DNA from: Hyphomicrobiales bacterium
GTDB taxonomy: Bacteria > Pseudomonadota > Alphaproteobacteria > Rhizobiales > Rhizobiaceae
Direction of reading: 5' to 3'
Length of the DNA: 64,000 nucleotides
NCBI GenBank assembly: GCA_900467185.1
Contig: UBPA01000011.1
Coordinates: 237,615 to 301,614 of the forward strand
The notes beneath the pieces are model-generated. The model was given only the letters and a program-made list of their open reading frames with translations. It was not told where the DNA came from and made no database searches. The translations under genes were made by a program, and so were the position numbers. The number at the start of each line of letters is the position of its first letter. Positions within the stretch are counted from its first letter, which is position 1. Below, piece after piece: positions 17,519 to 25,658 of this stretch.

Positions 17519-18739
17519 TCAGAGGGCGCCGCTTCTGGGCGGAGGCACGTCGTTCAGGTGGAAATTGCCGGCCACGTGGTACTTCCAGCGAACCGGGTCG
17601 TGCAGCGTGTGGGTGCGGGCATTGCGCCAGTGACGGTCGAGGTTCAGCCCCTCGCGGGCGGATGCCGTGCCGGCAAGCTCGAACAGCGTGTTGGTGGCCT
17701 CGATCGCGATCTCGGTGGTCAGCACCTTGGCGCTGGCCACGGCAAGCGACGCGGCGACGGCCGTCTCCTCGGTCAGGTCGACCTGGGCGTGATCCACCTT
17801 GCGGCCGGCATATTCCACGATGGCTGTCGCCGCCTCGATGCGGATGGCGACCTGCCCCACCCGGGCGATCGTCAGCGGATCCTCCGACGCCCGATCGACG
17901 CCACTGTTCGTCCAGGGCCGCGAGACCGTGCGGATGAAGCGGACCATCTCGGCAAAGGCCGCCCGCGCGATGCCGAGATCGATGCCGGCATGGATGATCT
18001 GCCCGACGGAGCCGATCGTGCCGGGGCGCTCGAAGCCCTTGTGGTGACGCACCACGGCGCTCGGGGGCACGCGGACGCCGTCGAGGATGGTCGTCCCGCT
18101 GCCGGTCGTGCGCTGGCCGATGCCGTCCCAGTCATCGACGATCTCGACGCCCTCCGTGCCGCGCGGTACGAAGGACATGGTGATCTTCTCGTCCTCGTCG
18201 AGCGCGAAGATGGCGATCCAGTCGGCAAAGAGCACGCCGGTGGAATAGAACTTGCGGCCGTCGATGCGGAAGCCTGCGCCGTCCCGCGTCAGCCGCGTGT
18301 TGTAGTGCCCGACGGTCTTGGTCCCCGTCTCCGACAGGGCATTGCCGAACCGGTCACCGGCAAGCGCGCGGCCATAATAGAACCGCTTCTGGTCGTCGGT
18401 CCCGTCATGCCGCAGGGCTTCCAGAATGTAGAAATGGTTCTGCGGGATCTGGCCGATCGAACCATCGGCCTCCGACAGGATGGCGGTGACCTCGGCCAGC
18501 ACGGCGTTGGAGACGTCGATGCCGCCATATTCGGCCGGGACGGTGATCGCGAGCAGGCCGGAGGCGGCGAGCCGGTCCATTTCCGCGTGCGGCAGGATCC
18601 GGTCACGGTCCCGCTCGCTCGCTGTCAGCGCGAAGTCCGCCGCCAGCGTCCGGGCAACGACAAGCGCTTCCTCCTCGCTCGCGATCCTGTCTGCTGTGCG
18701 GTCGGTGTCGTGGGTGCTGAGGCGTATCAGTTTGGTCAT
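17519..18739 (-). CDS. SfnB-family acyl-CoA-dehydrogenase-like oxidoreductase (second copy)
   Basis: 406 residues. LAASGLLAITVPAEYGGIDVSNAVLAEV, EADGSIGQIPQNHFYILEAL, FRIDGRKFYSTGVLFADWIAIFAL, DDWDGIGQRTTGSGTTILD and LDRHWRNARTHTLHDPVRWKYH match SfnB. The two copies share the family signatures but are clearly diverged, so they are not a recent duplication. Start 18739 lies 27 bases behind the permease gene, consistent with one transcript. Likely an FMN- or FAD-dependent oxygenase acting on a sulfur compound; substrate unknown. Confidence 0.9.
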   Translation of the reverse strand: MTKLIRLSTHDTDRTADRIASEEEALVVARTLAADFALTASERDRDRILPHAEMDRLAASGLLAITVPAEYGGIDVSNAVLAEVTAILSEADGSIGQIPQNHFYILEALRHDGTDDQKRFYYGRALAGDRFGNALSETGTKTVGHYNTRLTRDGAGFRIDGRKFYSTGVLFADWIAIFALDEDEKITMSFVPRGTEGVEIVDDWDGIGQRTTGSGTTILDGVRVPPSAVVRHHKGFERPGTIGSVGQIIHAGIDLGIARAAFAEMVRFIRTVSRPWTNSGVDRASEDPLTIARVGQVAIRIEAATAIVEYAGRKVDHAQVDLTEETAVAASLAVASAKVLTTEIAIEATNTLFELAGTASAREGLNLDRHWRNARTHTLHDPVRWKYHVAGNFHLNDVPPPRSGAL

Positions 18740-18766
18740 GGGCTCTTCTCCCTAGAGCGCCGCGCA

Positions 18767-19762
18767 TCAGGCGCGGGCCACGGCCTTGCGGTTGGCAAAG
18801 CTGATGGCGAGGACGGCAAAGATCAGGAGGCCGGTGCCCACCTGCTGCCAATAGAAATTCAGACCGGTCAGAAGCAGTCCGTTGGAGACGATGCTGAGCA
18901 GCAGGACGCCGAGCACCGTGCCCGCGATGTTCGGCCGCCCGTGCGGACTGAGCGTCGTGCCGATGAAGGTCGCGCCGATGGCGTTGAGCAGGAAGGCATT
19001 GCCGGAAGACGGAATGTAGACGGTGACGGTCGAGGTCAGCACCAGCCCGGCAATGGCTGCGATCACCGAAACGAGAAGATAGGTGACAGCGACATGCGCC
19101 TTCAGCGCAATACCGGAGTAGCGCACGACATTCGCCTCGACGCCGGTCGCCAGCACCACGCGGCCGAAGCGGCTCTTCGTCAGAACGAGCGCCGCGACCG
19201 CGATGACGAGCCCCGCGACGATGAGCGGCACCGGCACGCCAGCAACGACGCCCCGGCCGAGGAAGCGGAAGCTTTCAGGAATGCCGGCTGGCGGCAAATA
19301 GACCGGATTGCCGCCATTGGTCAGGATCTGCTGCGCGCTGCGACCGATGAACAGCGTGCCGAGCGTCGCCAGAAACGGCGAGATGCCGATGCCGGAGATC
19401 AGCGCTGCGTTGAACAGCCCCACCAGCGCACCACCGCCGATGCCGGCAAGGGCGGCGAGCGGCACCGGCTGCCCGGCCAGCACCAGCGAGACGAAGGTGA
19501 AGCTCGAAAAATCGATCGCGGTGCCGACCGAGAGGTCGATGCCGCCAGCCGCCACCGCAAAGGTCAGGGCGATGGAGACGATGGCGAGCAGCGTGAAATT
19601 GTTGACGAGGATGCTCTGCAAATTGGCGACGGTGAGGAAGCTCGGCGCTGCCGCGGAGAAGGCGGCAAACACCGCCACTAAGGCCACAACCAGCGCATAG
19701 CGGGCAGAGCGGCGCAGGAGGCCATAGGGAAGCCGGGCCTGGGAACCGGACACGAGCGTCAT
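18767..19762 (-). CDS. RbsC-type ABC transporter permease
   Basis: 331 residues, about nine to ten membrane helices, BPD_transp_2 family. Diagnostic stretches: ALTFAVAAGGIDLSVGTAIDF (the conserved GGIDLSVG loop), GIGISPFLATLGTLFIGRSAQQIL, VVRYSGIALKAHVAVTYLLVS and a C-terminal QQVGTGLLIFAVLAIS. Forms the membrane channel with the product of 19759-20814. Its ATG overlaps the stop of the upstream permease by four bases. Confidence 0.93.
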   Translation of the reverse strand: MTLVSGSQARLPYGLLRRSARYALVVALVAVFAAFSAAAPSFLTVANLQSILVNNFTLLAIVSIALTFAVAAGGIDLSVGTAIDFSSFTFVSLVLAGQPVPLAALAGIGGGALVGLFNAALISGIGISPFLATLGTLFIGRSAQQILTNGGNPVYLPPAGIPESFRFLGRGVVAGVPVPLIVAGLVIAVAALVLTKSRFGRVVLATGVEANVVRYSGIALKAHVAVTYLLVSVIAAIAGLVLTSTVTVYIPSSGNAFLLNAIGATFIGTTLSPHGRPNIAGTVLGVLLLSIVSNGLLLTGLNFYWQQVGTGLLIFAVLAISFANRKAVARA

Positions 19763-20814
19763 GCCGACGTCTCCTGTTTGCGCAGCAGCGTGGTGGCGGA
19801 CACGACGAAGAGGATCAGGAGACCCTGGATGCCGCTCACCAGCGTGCTGGAAAGGTTGAGAAGCTGGAAGCCGTTGACGAGGAAGCCGACGAACAGTGCC
19901 GAGAGCAGCGTGCCGGTGACGGTCGGCACCAGCCGGCGCGAGAAGACGGTGCCGAGCAGAGCGGTCACCACCACCGGCAGCAGGAGATCGCCCGCCCCCG
20001 TCGTGCTGCCGCTGAGGTAGGATACCGAGAGAATGCCGGCGATGCCGCCGCAAAACCCGCTGAACACGAACGAACCGGCGATAAACGGCTTGACGGAAAG
20101 ACCGGACGCCCGGGCGGCCTCGGGAAACTCGCCGACCGCATAAAGCCGCAGACCGAGCGGCGTCGCCTGCACGACGAGCGCTGCGACCAGCGTAAAGCCG
20201 ATGAGGACATAGGCGAGAACGGGGATATCGAAGGCACCGCTGCCCGACAGAAGCGTCAGCAGATCGCCGGTTGCGGGAATGACGGTGTTCTGCGTCAGCA
20301 CGAGTTCGAGCCCGGCCACGACATTCATGACGGCCAGCGTCGCCAGCAGGGGCACGATGCCCGCAAGGGTGATGGCGAGCGCATTGACGATGCCGATCCC
20401 AAGCCCCGTCGCCAGCGCGCCGGCCACAGCCACGGCATCCCCCAGACCCGCCTGCGACAGGGCCGCATAGACGGCGGCGCTCAGACCCATGTTGGCGGCA
20501 AGCGACAGATCGATGCCGCCCGTCACCACATTGCCGCCGCCGGCAATCATCACGACCGTCAGCCCGATCGCGAGCACGCCGGCAATGGCCGACTGGCCGA
20601 GCACATTGCCGATATTGCCGACCGACAGGAAATACGGCGCCGCGACGGAGAAGACGATCAGCACCGCGACGAAGACGGCCAGCGACCCGCCGCGCAGGAG
20701 CAGCGTCGCAATCCGCCGCCCCGCCGTGCCGGAGGCCGCACCGAAACCGCGCACCGGAACGGGCGCGGTGTCGCCCTGTTGCGAGCCGCCGAAAGGAACC
20801 GCCTCAACCGACAT
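19759..20814 (-). CDS. RbsC-type ABC transporter permease (second subunit)
   Basis: 351 residues. A ~40-residue hydrophilic N-terminus is followed by the RbsC-type membrane core: GLTVVMIAGGGNVVTGGIDLSLAANMG, AITLAGIVPLLATLAVMNVVAGLELV and LYAVGEFPEAARASGLSVKPF. The GGIDLSLA loop is conserved, with a short Gly/Asn/Val insertion before it. Partner of the 18767 permease. The start at 20814 lies inside the 3' end of the ATPase gene (11-base overlap), so translation of ATPase and both permeases is coupled. Confidence 0.92.
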   Translation of the reverse strand: MSVEAVPFGGSQQGDTAPVPVRGFGAASGTAGRRIATLLLRGGSLAVFVAVLIVFSVAAPYFLSVGNIGNVLGQSAIAGVLAIGLTVVMIAGGGNVVTGGIDLSLAANMGLSAAVYAALSQAGLGDAVAVAGALATGLGIGIVNALAITLAGIVPLLATLAVMNVVAGLELVLTQNTVIPATGDLLTLLSGSGAFDIPVLAYVLIGFTLVAALVVQATPLGLRLYAVGEFPEAARASGLSVKPFIAGSFVFSGFCGGIAGILSVSYLSGSTTGAGDLLLPVVVTALLGTVFSRRLVPTVTGTLLSALFVGFLVNGFQLLNLSSTLVSGIQGLLILFVVSATTLLRKQETSA

Positions 20815-22345
20815 GACGCAGTGCCTCCGAAGATCCCGTGACGTCGGCAAGGACGGCATCGACGCTGGTCTCGGCTGTGTCGCGTTCGGCCGCGATGCGC
20901 CCGCGGAAGAGCACGAGGATACGGTCGGTGATGCCCAGCAGCTCCGGCAGGTCGGTCGATAGCACGATGACCCCGGCGCCGCGCGCGGCAAGGTCGGCGA
21001 TCAGCTGGTAGATCTCCACTTTCGCGCCGACATCCACGCCGACGGTCGGCTCGTCGAGCAGATAGATTTCCGAATGGCGGCTCAGCCATTTGGCGATCGC
21101 CACCTTCTGCTGGTTGCCGCCCGAAAGGGTGCGCACCAGCGCGCCGCTGCCGTCGGTCTTGATCTGCAGGCGTTCGACCAGCTGGCGCGCCTCTGCCGTC
21201 TCCGTATCGGCGTCGAGAAGCCCGAAGCGGGTGAAACGATCGAGGCTCGCCAGCGTGATGTTTTCGGCCACGCTGAGGTCGAGCGCCACGCCATGGCGGC
21301 GGCGATCTTCGGGCACGAGGGCGAGGCGCAGACGCGCGGCCTGTGCCGGCGTCTTCGTCCAGACCGTCTCGCCATTCACCTCGACGCGTCCCGAGACCGG
21401 CTGCTCCAGCCCGAACAGGGTGCGGACCAGATCCTTGGCGCCGGAACCGAGAAGTCCCGTCAGGCCGAGAACCTCGCCACGGCGCAGGGCAAAGCTCACA
21501 TCCTCGTAGCGGCCGGGCGCGCTCAAACCCTCCACGCGCAATAGCGTCGCGCCGAGCGCGGCGGTCCGCTTCGGGTAGAGTTCGCCGATCTCGCGATTGA
21601 CCATCAGGCCGGCAATCTCGGTGGCCGAGGTCTCCGACACCGGCTTCGTCGCGACGTCGCGGCCGTTGCGCAGCACGGTAACCGTGTCGCAGAGATCCTC
21701 GATCTCGCCGAGATAGTGCGAAATATAGATGACAGTGATGCCGTCGTCGCGCAGGCGCCGGATCAGCTTGAACAGCATGTCGGCCTCGCGGCGGACGAGG
21801 GCAGCCGTCGGCTCGTCGAACACGAGAACCTTCGGCGCATGCAGCAGGGCGCGGGTGATCTGAACGATCTGCTTTTCGGCCGTCGACAGTTCGGCGATCA
21901 GCGCGGATGTCGGCAGGCGCAGGCCGAAATAGCGGTCGAGAACCTCGGCGGCACGCCGCTGCATCAGCCGACGGTCGAGAAACGGCGTCCCCGCGATGCG
22001 TGGCTCGCGGCCGAGAAAGAGCGATTCGCCGACCGTGAAGGTCGGCACCAGCAGGCGATCCTGGTGAATGAAATGGATGCCGAGCGCCTCGACGTCATGC
22101 GGCGTCAGATGATCGTGGACGACGCCGTCGATCGCGATCTCGCCCGCATCCGCCCGGTGCAGCCCGGCGAGCAGCTTGATCAGCGTCGATTTTCCTGCGC
22201 CGTTCTGCCCCACGAGACCGTGCACCGAGCCGCGCGCGACCGTCAGCGACACGCCGGACAGAGCCTTCGTCCCGCCGAAGTTCTTTTCGATTCCGGTCAA
22301 CCTGATGATCGGGCGGATGATCTCATCCTCTTGCGGCGACGTCAT
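20804..22345 (-). CDS. RbsA-type sugar ABC transporter ATP-binding protein (two ABC domains)
   Basis: 513 residues. First ABC domain: Walker A GQNGAGKST (residues 46-54), signature LSTAEKQ, Walker B VLVFDEPTAAL. Second domain: degenerate P-loop GLLGSGAKD, signature LSGGNQQKV, Walker B IYLLDEPTVGVDVG. A degenerate second P-loop is normal for RbsA/MglA/AraG proteins. GCAGGAG precedes the ATG at 22345. Although the family is called sugar-type, the whole cluster is sulfur-related, so a sulfonated or sulfur-containing ligand is likely. Confidence 0.94.
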   Translation of the reverse strand: MTSPQEDEIIRPIIRLTGIEKNFGGTKALSGVSLTVARGSVHGLVGQNGAGKSTLIKLLAGLHRADAGEIAIDGVVHDHLTPHDVEALGIHFIHQDRLLVPTFTVGESLFLGREPRIAGTPFLDRRLMQRRAAEVLDRYFGLRLPTSALIAELSTAEKQIVQITRALLHAPKVLVFDEPTAALVRREADMLFKLIRRLRDDGITVIYISHYLGEIEDLCDTVTVLRNGRDVATKPVSETSATEIAGLMVNREIGELYPKRTAALGATLLRVEGLSAPGRYEDVSFALRRGEVLGLTGLLGSGAKDLVRTLFGLEQPVSGRVEVNGETVWTKTPAQAARLRLALVPEDRRRHGVALDLSVAENITLASLDRFTRFGLLDADTETAEARQLVERLQIKTDGSGALVRTLSGGNQQKVAIAKWLSRHSEIYLLDEPTVGVDVGAKVEIYQLIADLAARGAGVIVLSTDLPELLGITDRILVLFRGRIAAERDTAETSVDAVLADVTGSSEALRHVG

Positions 22346-22385
22346 TTCGCAAACTCCTGCCAGACAGTCTCAACGACACACGATC

Positions 22386-22416
22386 GGGGACCGCGACCCG
22401 GATGGCCACGGTCCCC
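22386..22416 (-). promoter_or_regulatory. intercistronic hairpin between binding-protein and ATPase genes
   Basis: 8-bp perfect stem GGGGACCG / CGGTCCCC with a 15-base loop, lying between the stop of the binding protein (22435) and the ATPase start (22345), with no U-run. Such hairpins commonly shield the upstream message so that binding protein is made in excess. The second transporter in this window has one in the same gap. Confidence 0.55.
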
Positions 22417-22434
22417 GGGGACGGCTGGGGAGGA

Positions 22435-23448
22435 TCAGCCGATACCGAGTTTCTTGGTGACGTCGTTGACGTTCGCCTTGTTGGCGAGAAGTGCTGGAAC
22501 ATAGGTCTCGCGCGGCAGCGTCTCGCCGGCCAGCAGACGAGCGACGTTGCGGATGGCCGTGCGGCCAAGCTCGGCCGGCTGCTGGGCGACGTCTGCGGCG
22601 GCCGGCGACGCCGGGTCCGCCACCAGCTGCAGCACTTCGGGGCTGCCATCAACGCCATAGGTGCGGACCTCGGTGCGGCCGGCTGCCGCCAGCGCCTGCG
22701 TCGCGCCCAGCTGCGGAATGTCCCAGGCCGACCAGATCGCCTTGATCGAGCCCTTCTCGGGATATTTGTTGAGGATGGCCGTGATCTGCGTGAAGGCGTC
22801 CTGCACCGTGTTCGGGATGACGTCGCGCAGCTCGGGCTCGAGGATCTTCACCTTAGGGAAGTACTTGACCACGTTGACCAGCTGGTCGTAGCGGATGGCG
22901 CAGGGCGTGACGCCGTAGAAGCCGTTGAACACGACGATATTGCCCTCGCCGCCGATGTCCGACACGAGCTGCAGGGCCAGATCCTTGCCGATGCCCCAGT
23001 TGTCGGAGGTCGAATTGTTGAGCGAGTTGGTCGAACCGACATCGATGGTCAACACGGGAATGCCGGCATCGCGCGCCTTCTTCAGCCAGGGATCGATGAC
23101 AGTCAGCGTGCCGAGCAGCTGCACGATCGCATCCGGCTTCTGCGCGATCAGCGTCTGCAACTGCGACACGAGCTTGCCGTCGTTGCGGCCGGCATCCACC
23201 GCGATCGGCTCGCCGCCGAGCCGCTTCACTTCCTCGATCTGGGCGTTGTAGGCCTGCAGGTCGAAGAAATGGTCCGTTCCCGCCGTGCTGATGCCGATGC
23301 GCTTGCCCTTGAGCGAGCCCTCGGCTGCCGAGGCGAAAGCGGATGTGCCGCTGAGCAGCGTCGTGCCTGCCGCAGCAACGCCGGCAACCGCCGACCACTT
23401 CAGGATTTCGCGTCGGCCGAACCAGCCGCGTGCCCCATTGTCACTCAT
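22435..23448 (-). CDS. RbsB-type periplasmic substrate-binding protein
   Basis: 337 residues. The N-terminus GRREILKW followed by a hydrophobic stretch and a likely cut after SAFA resembles a twin-arginine signal, unusual for RbsB relatives, which mostly use Sec. The mature part is a peripla_BP_4 fold: GKRIGISTAGTDHFFDLQAYNAQIEEVKRLGG, QKPDAIVQLLGTLTVIDPWLKKARDAGIPVLTIDVG and GDGSPEVL-like VDGSPEVL. First gene of a leftward operon (binding protein, ATPase, two permeases, SfnB-like, DszA-like). A TCTAY-N7-GTAGA dyad lies 34 bases before its start. The ligand is predicted to be an organosulfur compound. Confidence 0.9.
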   Translation of the reverse strand: MSDNGARGWFGRREILKWSAVAGVAAAGTTLLSGTSAFASAAEGSLKGKRIGISTAGTDHFFDLQAYNAQIEEVKRLGGEPIAVDAGRNDGKLVSQLQTLIAQKPDAIVQLLGTLTVIDPWLKKARDAGIPVLTIDVGSTNSLNNSTSDNWGIGKDLALQLVSDIGGEGNIVVFNGFYGVTPCAIRYDQLVNVVKYFPKVKILEPELRDVIPNTVQDAFTQITAILNKYPEKGSIKAIWSAWDIPQLGATQALAAAGRTEVRTYGVDGSPEVLQLVADPASPAAADVAQQPAELGRTAIRNVARLLAGETLPRETYVPALLANKANVNDVTKKLGIG

Positions 23449-23481
23449 TTCCCCGTCTCCAAATCCATCACTTCGATAATG

Positions 23482-23498
23482 TCTATCGTTTCAGTAGA
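23482..23498. promoter_or_regulatory. TCTAT-N7-GTAGA dyad, candidate sulfur-regulon operator
   Basis: Near-perfect inverted repeat (TCTAT / GTAGA) with a 7-base spacer, 34 bases upstream of the RbsB-like start, in the position of a core promoter or activator site. Same spacing and arms as the dyad at 2432-2448. Confidence 0.45.
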
Positions 23499-23662
23499 TT
23501 GGATGGCTTTCGAGGAAGCCGATTTTGTTTGAGAGGCGTTCCAGAGAAACGATCACTCTTTTTAGGGCACGCGAGGAAACGCTGCGAATGCCGCATGCGT
23601 CCCGCCCGGAAACTGCCGGACAGGACGTCGATTGGACGACGATCGCCCCGAACCGTTGAAGC

Positions 23663-24685
23663 TCAGGCGACCTTCACCACCAGCTTGCCGAAGTTACGGC
23701 CCTCCAGAAGCCCGATGAACGCCTGCGGCGCGTTCTCGAGCCCCTCGACGACGTCTTCGCGATAGCGCAGCTGTCCGTCGGCGATCCAATCAGCGGTGTC
23801 CTTCAGGAAAGTGTCGCGCTGATCGCTGAACTCGGTCTGGATGAAGCCACGGATCTGCAGGCTGCGGCTGAGCACCTGCCGCATGAAGCCGGGCAGTCGA
23901 TCCGGACCGTCCTGCGCCTGTCCGTCCTGGTTGTAATGCGCGATGAGGCCGCAGACCGGCACCCGCGCATAGGTGTTGAGCAGCGGGAACACTGCCTCGA
24001 AAACGTGACCGCCGACATTCTCGAAATAGACGTCGATGCCATCGGGGCAGGCCGCCTGCAGCTGCTCGGCGAAATCCGGTGCCCGGTGGTCCACCGCGAC
24101 ATCGAAGCCCAGCTCGTCCCGCAGGAAAGCGCATTTGTCCGGCCCGCCGGCAATGCCCACCGCGCGCGCGCCCTTGATGCGGGCAATCTGGCCGACGACG
24201 GAGCCGACGGCACCGCTGGCGGCGGCAACCACCACCGTCTCGCCCGGCTTCGGCTGGCCGATGGTCAGCAGTCCGGCATAGGCGGTGAAGCCCGGCATGC
24301 CGAGAACCCCGAGGGCCGTCGAGACGGGCGCCGCATCCGGATCGAGCTTGCGCAGCCCCTTGCCGTCGGACAGCGCATAGGACTGCCAGCCGGAATGGGA
24401 GAGGACGATGTCGCCGGGCTTGAATTCGGCATGGTTCGAGCGGACAACCTCGGCCACCGTACCGCCCTCCATCACATTGCCGATCTCGACCGGCTTGGCA
24501 TAGGATTTTGCCGTGCTCATCCGCCCCCGCATATAGGGGTCGAGCGAGAGATGCAGGATCTTCAACAGCACCTCGCCCTCGGATGGCTGCGGCACGGGCA
24601 CCTGCTCGATATGGAAATCCTCCGCGACCGGCGCGCCCTGCGGCCGGCGGGCCAGCGTGATCCGTGTGTTCGTGAGGTCTGTCAT
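23663..24685 (-). CDS. MDR-family NADP-dependent oxidoreductase (CurA/leukotriene-dehydrogenase type)
   Basis: 340 residues. LDPYMRGRMSTAKSYAKPVEIGNVMEGG and the Rossmann segment VVVAAASGAVGSVVGQIARIKGARAVGIAGG, then GIDVYFENVGGHVFEAVFPLLN, are signatures of the zinc-free medium-chain reductases that reduce C=C bonds of enones with NADPH (CurA, YncB). Start 24685 gives a standard-length N-terminus. It is the last gene of the leftward metY run (109-base gap to the gene before it). Its link to sulfur metabolism is positional only. Confidence 0.9.
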   Translation of the reverse strand: MTDLTNTRITLARRPQGAPVAEDFHIEQVPVPQPSEGEVLLKILHLSLDPYMRGRMSTAKSYAKPVEIGNVMEGGTVAEVVRSNHAEFKPGDIVLSHSGWQSYALSDGKGLRKLDPDAAPVSTALGVLGMPGFTAYAGLLTIGQPKPGETVVVAAASGAVGSVVGQIARIKGARAVGIAGGPDKCAFLRDELGFDVAVDHRAPDFAEQLQAACPDGIDVYFENVGGHVFEAVFPLLNTYARVPVCGLIAHYNQDGQAQDGPDRLPGFMRQVLSRSLQIRGFIQTEFSDQRDTFLKDTADWIADGQLRYREDVVEGLENAPQAFIGLLEGRNFGKLVVKVA

Positions 24686-24794
24686 AGCGTCTTCCTTGCT
24701 GTCTCCGCCGATGCGGCGGATCGGCGGAACGTCCACCGATTGTCAGGCTCTGACATAGGCCCCAAAGGCGAAGGTACAACGTTCTCACGTCGCC

Positions 24795-25628
24795 TCAGGC
24801 GCCAGCCACGGGGTAACCAAGCGCTCGCGCGCCGTCGGCAAGAGCCGCCAGCGGCGCGTAATCCGCATCCTCGAGACGGGCGAAACCGACCAGGCCGAGC
24901 TGATCGCGCACCGTCTCCAGAGCCGGATCGGCCACCGCGGCATCGAGCACCTGCCGGAGAAGCGCCACCTCCGCGTCGGGCGCGGACAGGCGGGTGATCA
25001 GCGGCAGGCCCGGCCCCTTCATCGTCTCGCCGAGCACGCGGATGCCCGCAAGGCGGCGGGGGTCGAAGCGCAGGATGTTGGCATAGGTGATGCCATCGAT
25101 GGCCGCGATATCCGCTGCACCTTCGCGCACCGCATCGATGCTGGCGGCATGGCTGCCGGTCTGGAGCGAGGCGCCGAAAAAGCGGCCGCCCTCGGCCAGC
25201 GGCGCGACCATCGCGCGGAAGAGATTGGCGCCCGAATTGCTGTCGGGCTGGTTGATGGCGGCACGCGCACCTTTCAGGTCGATCAGCGCGGTCGCCGTGC
25301 TGTCGCTGCGCACGATGAGAAAGCTGCACATGTCCGGCCCGTCACAGCCGGGATAGCGATAGACAGGCGTCGCGACCAGCCGCACCTTGCCCCGCAGCCG
25401 GCTGACGAAGGGGAAGCCGCAGGTCTGGGCGAGCAGCAGATCCGGCCGCAGCCAGGCCTCGTCGTAAGGCAGCGGCGAAAGCGCCTCGGGCACGTCTGAC
25501 AGACCCTCGGCACGAAGCCTGTCGCGGAGATACTGCCAGAGCTTTGCCGTGGCCGCCGCCACGGGTTCCGGGTTCGCATACATGGCAAGGCTGGCGAGAC
25601 GCGGCGCGACATTCAGGATCTGCGGCAT
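24795..25628 (-). CDS. PhnD/TauA-like substrate-binding-fold protein without signal peptide
   Basis: 277 residues, phosphonate/PhnD-like periplasmic-binding fold (PF12974): RPDLLLAQTCGFPFVSRL, YRYPGCDGPDMCSFLIVRSDS, ALIDLKGARAAINQPDSNSGANLFRAMVAPLA, FGASLQTGSHAASIDAVREGAADIAAIDG. The N-terminus (MPQILNVAPRLASLAMYANP) has no hydrophobic export signal, unlike transport receptors, and no ABC permease is adjacent. It sits 30 bases behind the desaturase gene. It may be a cytoplasmic ligand sensor or an enzyme-like relative. Start 25628 is the only ATG giving full length. Confidence 0.8.
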   Translation of the reverse strand: MPQILNVAPRLASLAMYANPEPVAAATAKLWQYLRDRLRAEGLSDVPEALSPLPYDEAWLRPDLLLAQTCGFPFVSRLRGKVRLVATPVYRYPGCDGPDMCSFLIVRSDSTATALIDLKGARAAINQPDSNSGANLFRAMVAPLAEGGRFFGASLQTGSHAASIDAVREGAADIAAIDGITYANILRFDPRRLAGIRVLGETMKGPGLPLITRLSAPDAEVALLRQVLDAAVADPALETVRDQLGLVGFARLEDADYAPLAALADGARALGYPVAGA

Positions 25629-25658
25629 AGGCTCCCTTCGAGAATGGATACCCCCGCC

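Noticed and set aside
15904..19681. Long plus-strand frames of 677 and 791 codons
   Set aside because: Antisense to the DszA-type, SfnB-like and permease genes; low-complexity Asp/Arg/Gly-rich translations.
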